NCBI RefSeq assembly: GCF_036884655.1
Contig: NC_088327.1
Span: forward strand, 14,269,001 to 14,333,000
DNA from: Musa acuminata AAA Group
Taxonomy: Eukaryota > Streptophyta > Magnoliopsida > Zingiberales > Musaceae
DNA length: 64,000 bases
Direction of reading: 5' to 3'
Both the position numbers and the translations under genes were made by a program. The notes under the pieces are model-generated. The model was not told where the DNA came from, made no database searches, and worked only from the letters and a program-made list of their open reading frames with translations. Numbering within the stretch: the stretch's first letter is position 1; every line of letters begins with the position of its first letter. Shown here in pieces: positions 58,108-64,000 of the stretch.

Positions 58108-59205
58108 GCCAAGCAAACAATATTGTTTAGTAAGACAAAAACAGGTATGTTCATGTCATATATGCAATCTATGTACCTTAAGAGCAATAAATTGATGCAA
58201 GATCTGTATTTAATGTATTATTGGCAAAGTGTAGAGTAAGTCATTGTAACAATATCCGTTACTACTGCCTTTTTCTTGATATATCTGACACAACTTTTTA
58301 ATAGAGAAACCAAAGTTGTTTGCAAAATCAATGAATTGATGTTTTCTTTCTAAATCGGATCTTATGCAGTGGCCGTCCCTCGTGATGTGAGGCCGTAAGC
58401 TGGACCCGCATCTGTCTCCGGTTTCTCATGTCGTATTCCTTCAGTAGCCTGACATCGTGCACGCCTGTGCTCTCTTTCGTTCATCAAGAGAGTGTGGGAT
58501 CCATTTGGCCTGCCTTCGAGAACGGTAGATTTGACCTTGCCAAGGTACATTGGAGCCACCACAATTCTCAAACACCAGCGTTTCCCTTCGGTAAAAATGA
58601 AGGACACAACAATAATTCCCAGGAAACCACGAATCCCTCATCCTATCAGGTGTACCTCACCTGCTCCTGGCCTTCCGTCCCCATCATCTGGTCATGTCGA
58701 CGATGATGACGCGCGCCACAGTCACACCCGTCGGTTCTCAGTCGGGGAGGGACATGTAGGTGAGTAAGAGGCGAGGCCCGCTCCATGCCGAAACTCAACT
58801 CACGAGTAGTGGCGCACCCACGCCCTGCTCCCTGGACGTAACCCAAGTCGTGACCCGAGTTGCAGCGATGGCCACTGTCGTTGTGACACGGTAGCTACGA
58901 TCTGCGAGAGGCCTGAGAGCCTCGTCCGAGTCTCGACACGTATCGGCCATCGGAGAGAAAACACGACAGACAGTTCCAGGAAAAGGTGGAGCATCCGGCT
59001 CCCCTACGCCCCCGTAGGGCAAGGACGGCACTAGGCGGAGTCAGATGAGGTTGGTGGGGATTTCAGAGTCGAAGAGGAAGGTGGCGATGGTGAAACAAGA
59101 GACACGAAGCGTCCCTCTCTTCTCCTTAAATATTGGGAGCAGCACTCCGAGATGAAACCTCGTAAGCGTGAGTGGTCGCGAGCATCTCGTCAGCATCATC
59201 ATCAG
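58108..59205 (+). promoter_or_regulatory. SOC1-like 3' UTR and AGL6-like promoter
   Basis: 1.1-kb intergenic spacer. The first ~150 bp hold a candidate polyadenylation signal (58186). From about 58370 the sequence becomes GC-richer; open frames on both strands show no domain. CTTAAATATTGGGAGC at about 59124 is the only AT-rich, TATA/CArG-like stretch close to the next start codon; it is not a canonical CArG box. Confidence 0.5.
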
Positions 59206-59387
59206 ATGGGGAGAGGAAGAGTGGAGCTGAAGAGGATCGAGAACAAGATCAACCGGCAGGTAACCTTCTCGAAGCGCCGCAGCGGCCTCCTCAAGAAGGC
59301 CTACGAGCTCTCCGTCCTCTGCGACGCCGAGGTCGCCCTCATTATCTTCTCCAGCCGCGGCAAGCTCTTCGAGTTCGGCAGCGGCGA
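59206..59387 (+). CDS. Exon 1 of an AGL6-like MIKC MADS-box gene (partial, continues beyond the window)
   Basis: ATG at 59206, 182 nt ending in GA before GTAATT, the standard MIKC exon 1 size. It encodes a complete MADS domain: [20 protein letters not shown], then [20 protein letters not shown] and [15 protein letters not shown]. This form is shared by the AGL6 and SEPALLATA subfamilies; FEFGS and the position directly downstream of a SOC1 gene favour AGL6. Expected role: nuclear floral meristem and organ identity factor. No exon 2 (TLERYQ-type) was found up to 64000, so intron 1 exceeds 4.6 kb, or the gene is broken. Residue 26 is Ser where Asn is usual in the family, as in the neighbouring SOC1-like gene. 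Confidence 0.82.
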
Positions 59388-62300
59388 GTAATTCCTTTTC
59401 CCGCTTCATGCATCGCATCTTGTAGCTGCCGCTCCATTTATATGGGTGGATAGCTTACTTCACTATGGGCTGTCAGTTAGGTTTCCATTTCCATGAATGA
59501 GAGGGAGGAGGAAGGATACTGTCTCTCTAATTTATTGCTTGGTGAACAGCAAAAGTTGAGACATCCGAGTATCGAAAACTGCATTCAACTCCCTTCCGGG
59601 GTGTTAGATACTTTTGCCCACTTCAAGGAAACCAGCCGACCAAGCCAATCTACATACCCATTGTTTTCTCTTTCTTCTGTAGTGCCTTTCCTATTCCTTC
59701 TCTGGATGTCCCTCAAACAAGGCTTAGGTATGGTGTATAGTTCATACATAGACGGAACGGGTTGGGAAGAGAAGGAATGGGTGTTATCATGTAAGTCCTT
59801 TTTGTCTGTATCCAATTCCTTATTTTCTTTCCTTGCTCTGCCCATCACTTAGGTTGCAGATATAGTTTGGAATTATTACGTAGGTTGTTCTCTTCTTGGC
59901 GACTTGGGGTTCCTTTGTTTAGCTGCATTATTATCTGCTCAAGAATCAGAGAAAACAAGTTAAATTAGATCGGAACTATTTCGAGGTTGGATAGATGCCG
60001 AAAATGCTGCTCTATTCCTATGGGAATCCATAGGAATTTCTTTGGTTGATCTTTGTGAAAGGGAAGAGAGGTTCTAGATATAGGCTACAGATTTGCTTCA
60101 TTACCCAAACAGTTCGTCAGGAAAAGACACACCCTCATGCATGTATGATCTGCAATGGTATGATCATGGACGAAGAAAGGAAGCTGAAAAGGATTTGTAA
60201 GATCTGTAGTGGGATTCTTTGTAGATCATGAACCGGTGAAAAATATAGCGCTTACCAGCTAGCTATTTCTTATTGGTAGGGACGCCCTTTTCAGTAAGCT
60301 GAAGCCAACACTTCAAAGCTGAAACAACAATTTCTGTAACCGATACAATCTGGTTGTGGCTATAAACATAGAATACGTAACATTTAGAGAAAGGTGGGAA
60401 GTATATTGATTTCACTACTTCTGAATCAAATAAATGAAATATGGCTTGAAGATAAGCTGGAGGGTGTTCTTACAGATCGAGGGTTAGGATGACTTGTTGC
60501 CGCCAATGTCCTTCGAAGTTAAAAACATACTGATGGTGTGGTTTCTTTCTGTGCTGTCAGGCAGTCAAGCACTGAAATAAGGCTCATTTTCCTTCAATCT
60601 GTGGCAGCAACAAAAAATCTGCTTGTATTAGGGCCTTGTTTTGATGCAACAAAGTGTTGATCATATTTGTGACCCAAAATTCTTTGGTAGATTATCAACA
60701 AACATTTAGCTCCATGTCATGTCAAATGTAGTTTAGTTTGATGTCATAGTCTAAGAACAATGATAAGTGATGGTTCTTTTCTTTATGTTGAAAGAAAATG
60801 CTGGTTCATATGTAATTCTTTCGAATCAGTTTTATCAGGATATTTTTAACATAAATCATATTTGATTTTGTTAGTTTTTGACTCACTGTACTGATGTTAA
60901 TTCTAAATCTTTAAAGTCATGTTTTTTGGGATACTTGGACTTCATAATGGCCGAAAGAACATTAAAAAAAAATTGAGTTATGTTGGAATTAGTCACTTGA
61001 ATTTGTTGTGGAAGATCAAGAATCGAGTAGTAAGCTTCAATCTACTTATCTATGGATAGATAAAATTTAGTTGCTCAAGACAGTTGTTTCAAGTAAAAGC
61101 TTTGATGATGTCTTTTCCTAGTTGTTCTTTGAATCCCTAAATTTTGTTGTCTCAAAGTATTACTGAATTATAATGAAAAGAAAATGTTAATGAATATTAA
61201 AGAAATTGGAGCTGAGAGAGCTGTCAAATTGAAATTTGGATTTTAATATTTTAATATTGTTGATAAGCTGTAAATGAAGCTGCATTTGGCATTCAAAATA
61301 AATTTTAGAAAATAAGTAGGAACTATGTTTCAAGGCATAAAAATTCCAGGAAGAAATAACCTCAATTGGCACCTGCAAACTCTCAGAAAATACAAAATTG
61401 ATGCATAGCATGTTAAAAGTGCTTCTTCCATCTCGTCATGTGAAATGAATCAATACATCAGTACAACACAATCTGATGAGCATGCCATCATAAATGAGCA
61501 TGACAACTCTTATCAGATAATGATAAGCTTAACAGTGTGATGGTTTACTGAAATCTCTAGATGAGTTTAGAACACAATTTGAATTATATATATATATATA
61601 TATATATATATTCTCTCAATATCTAAGTCCAAGTCTGAAGACCAGAGTTTTGTATGTGTTAGAGTCTCCTAATATTCTTAAATGAACATTATTGAGTGTA
61701 TTATACTGACTGGTAAGCCAGATGGAGGACATTAATACAATGTTCTTAATGAAGTCAACCATTTGGTGCTTAGGAAGCATCCTATATGTCCAATTTGAGT
61801 ATTAGCTGACATGAAGTGATTACTTGATGTAGTTGAGAGCAATCAAACGTGGATAATAACAATTAAACCTAATGTAGCACAATATTCTAGGAGACCAGAA
61901 ACATGTAGGTGATGCAGAAAACAAGATGAAGAGGATTAAACATGTAACTCAATATTGTTTGGCAAAATGTATGATCATATACACGTTTGCTCTTTATTGA
62001 AATGGCTAGTGGTTTCCAGAATTAGCACTTTGAATGAAGCACAGATCACAGCAACATGGAGAAGAAGAAGAAGAAGAAAAGGAACATAATCTTGGTGAAT
62101 AAGTTTATTTTTGTCTAAGACTTGAGAATTTATCTGATCAGGTAAAGATGTCTTGTGACTTCTGAGAGTTTAATTCTAGTCTTGATTAATGTTATCCAAT
62201 TATGCTGTAAGAATGTGTAGAAGTAAGTTTGGGCAGCATGATCTTCTCATGATGTCTGTTATCATAGTGAATATAATAAACTCTGTTAAAACTCTAAGAA

Positions 62301-64000
62301 ATCAAACCTGCCTATTTCAAGAGAAATTCAAATCCCTTCCAACAAAATAATAGACTAGAAAAAGAAAAAAACATGGACTCAGTTTCTTGGTGCCTTATGG
62401 TGATTAAATGTCTTAAATCACAGGAAGAAGATGAGTAGCCTCCCATAATATGTCAAGAAAACTTGCTCCCATTAGAGTTAACATAAAAACAACTCTCAAT
62501 TACATCAATAAATTATCCTAATTTAATTTAATTTTTCAAAACAAATAAAATGTGAACAAATATAAATAAATTCATATAGAATTAAAAATTATCCAAGAAG
62601 CAACTTGTGTGTCCTAACATTATCATGCATACATTGACAAGAGATCAAAAGTATTCCTCCTATTATGATATATGAATTGACAGCTAAAGAATGGAAATTA
62701 ATGGAAGATGTTATAGAAAATGACAATTTTGCTTTCTGTTCTTTGAGCAATGTTCAAATCATTTAGTCAGGATCTTGTGACCTACACATATATAAAAATC
62801 CAGATATAAAGTTTATATGATAACTGTATCGATATCGATATGTCTGAGAAAAAAAGAAAGAACAAGCAAACAGAACTTTATATATTGTTTGTTATCTTAC
62901 ATGAAATGCAGCAGTTGAGATATAGTTTCTTGAACTTACTGCATATATTCAAAACCAACATGACAATTCCCAATAATTATTTTCTAGAATTGCCACATTC
63001 TTTTATGTGAAAGCCATCATACTGCATTTTTCTTTGTGTGCTTGATTATGCTTATGCAATTAGATATAATGAAATTGTTAGTTTGATGACTTGTTATATT
63101 CTATGTTTGAGCCTTTTTGACGTTTGACGAATTTGTTCACCTTGAAATCCATAACACTTTGCTCCCATCCTGTTCTCAAATCTTTGATGAAGCATGATGT
63201 CCATTAGTCCTCAGTGTGATTATTCAGGTTCTTAATCTTTCAGATTAGTCTTCCCTATGTCTTCTATCACATAAGTTGATCAATGACTAGAATTCCAATG
63301 TCTCATAAAAAGAAGAAAATATGTTTCAGCTGAAGAAAGAGTAGAACAAGAAAAGGACTTTTCCTTGACATATAAAGATCAATCAAACACATCATCACAG
63401 TCACTACAAAAATATCCCTGGATTTCTAGATCGAATAAAAAACATTATTTTTCTCCATAAGGAACCTTTAAAATATGATCTGCTGATATTGGTACCAAAA
63501 AAATTTTAGTCAAAGCATGTCAAAACATTGTAATCTACACCAATCTATCTTTAGATCCATCAGTCTGTAACAATTCGAGCTAAGCAGATTCTTACCTTGA
63601 TGCTGAGCTTGCAGCAGAGTGGTAGGAAACAGCTTGTTGTTTCCCAAAGCTTGGTTTTCTACTAGAGATGTTTTAGACTGCCTGCACTGCCAAAATGCAT
63701 TGGCCTATCAGTGAGTGAGTGATACATAGTACATGTACAGTAATGCTGCTGCAAACCCTAATGTTACAAGACATACTTACATCATGTTGTATCATTTCCT
63801 ACCTCGAGCACCCCATCAACTTATCTTTGTGAAAGCTGGAGAACAAGTCCTGTTCACAGTGTCAGATCTCCATTCTTTTTGTGCTCCGTTATATCATGTC
63901 ACTGAAACGACCATTGCTAGGGGCAGTGCTATCACTATAAAGTCTCTTCCAGGAAATATGGGTACTTTGTTCATCCTTCCTTTTTCTGTCTCTCTTTTCA
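59388..64000 (+). other. Presumed first intron of the AGL6-like gene
   Basis: AT-rich, no coding frame with a domain, no LTR element recognised. It includes a (TA)n tract (about 61586-61611) and a short GAA repeat near 62060. Long AGL6 first introns are known in other plants, and regulatory sequence may lie here, but I could not identify any. Confidence 0.5.
61586..61611. repeat. (TA)n microsatellite
   Basis: About 13 TA units in the presumed AGL6-like intron. Confidence 0.95.

Noticed and set aside
59100..59140. CArG box before the AGL6-like start
   Set aside because: CTTAAATATTGG has the wrong spacing for CC(A/T)6GG.

Overview
Plant nuclear DNA, most likely a monocot and, from memory of its repeat families, probably banana-like (Musa or another Zingiberales); the genus is an inference. 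Grounds: split genes with GT-AG introns, MADS-box, trihelix, C2H2 and CrRLK1L families, a GC-rich 5' half in the kinase gene (typical of monocots), and abundant LTR retrotransposon debris.

Layout. 1-3.4 kb: a single-exon three-finger C2H2 repressor (minus strand) that shares a 437-bp intergenic region with a divergent RHIP1-like locus (3.4-8.6 kb), which carries in-frame stops and lacks exons, so I call it a pseudogene. 10.8-13.2 kb: a complete two-exon GT-2-clade trihelix transcription factor (minus). 13.2-19.4 kb: gene-poor DNA rich in CT/GA and TA microsatellites. 19.4-22.5 kb: a decayed Ty1/copia element (minus) abutting 22.5-23.7 kb, an unprocessed, broken copy of the spliceosome gene CWC15. 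25.1-32.8 kb: a non-autonomous, gag-only copia-like element (minus) carrying a nested 2.05-kb solo LTR with a 5-bp target duplication. 33.7-36.2 kb: an intact single-exon CrRLK1L receptor kinase. 37.95-39.23 kb: a DNA-transposon-like element with inverted arms of about 0.4 kb. 39.2-46.0 kb: a diverged repeat interrupted by an element with two 447-bp LTRs and no coding capacity.

48.1-58.1 kb: a seven-exon SOC1-like MADS-box gene with an 8.65-kb first intron, most of it filled by a second gag-only copia element in antisense. 59.2 kb onward: exon 1 of a second MADS-box gene, AGL6-like, in the same orientation 1.1 kb downstream; its other exons are not visible before the window ends. The SOC1-AGL6 head-to-tail pair fits the ancient tandem known for these two subfamilies.

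The confident intact genes are regulators: C2H2 and trihelix transcription factors, a cell-surface receptor kinase, and two MADS-box genes expected to act in flowering time and floral meristem identity. Nothing suggests that they form one pathway, apart from the MADS pair. No RNA gene, CRISPR array or prokaryotic-type operon was seen.
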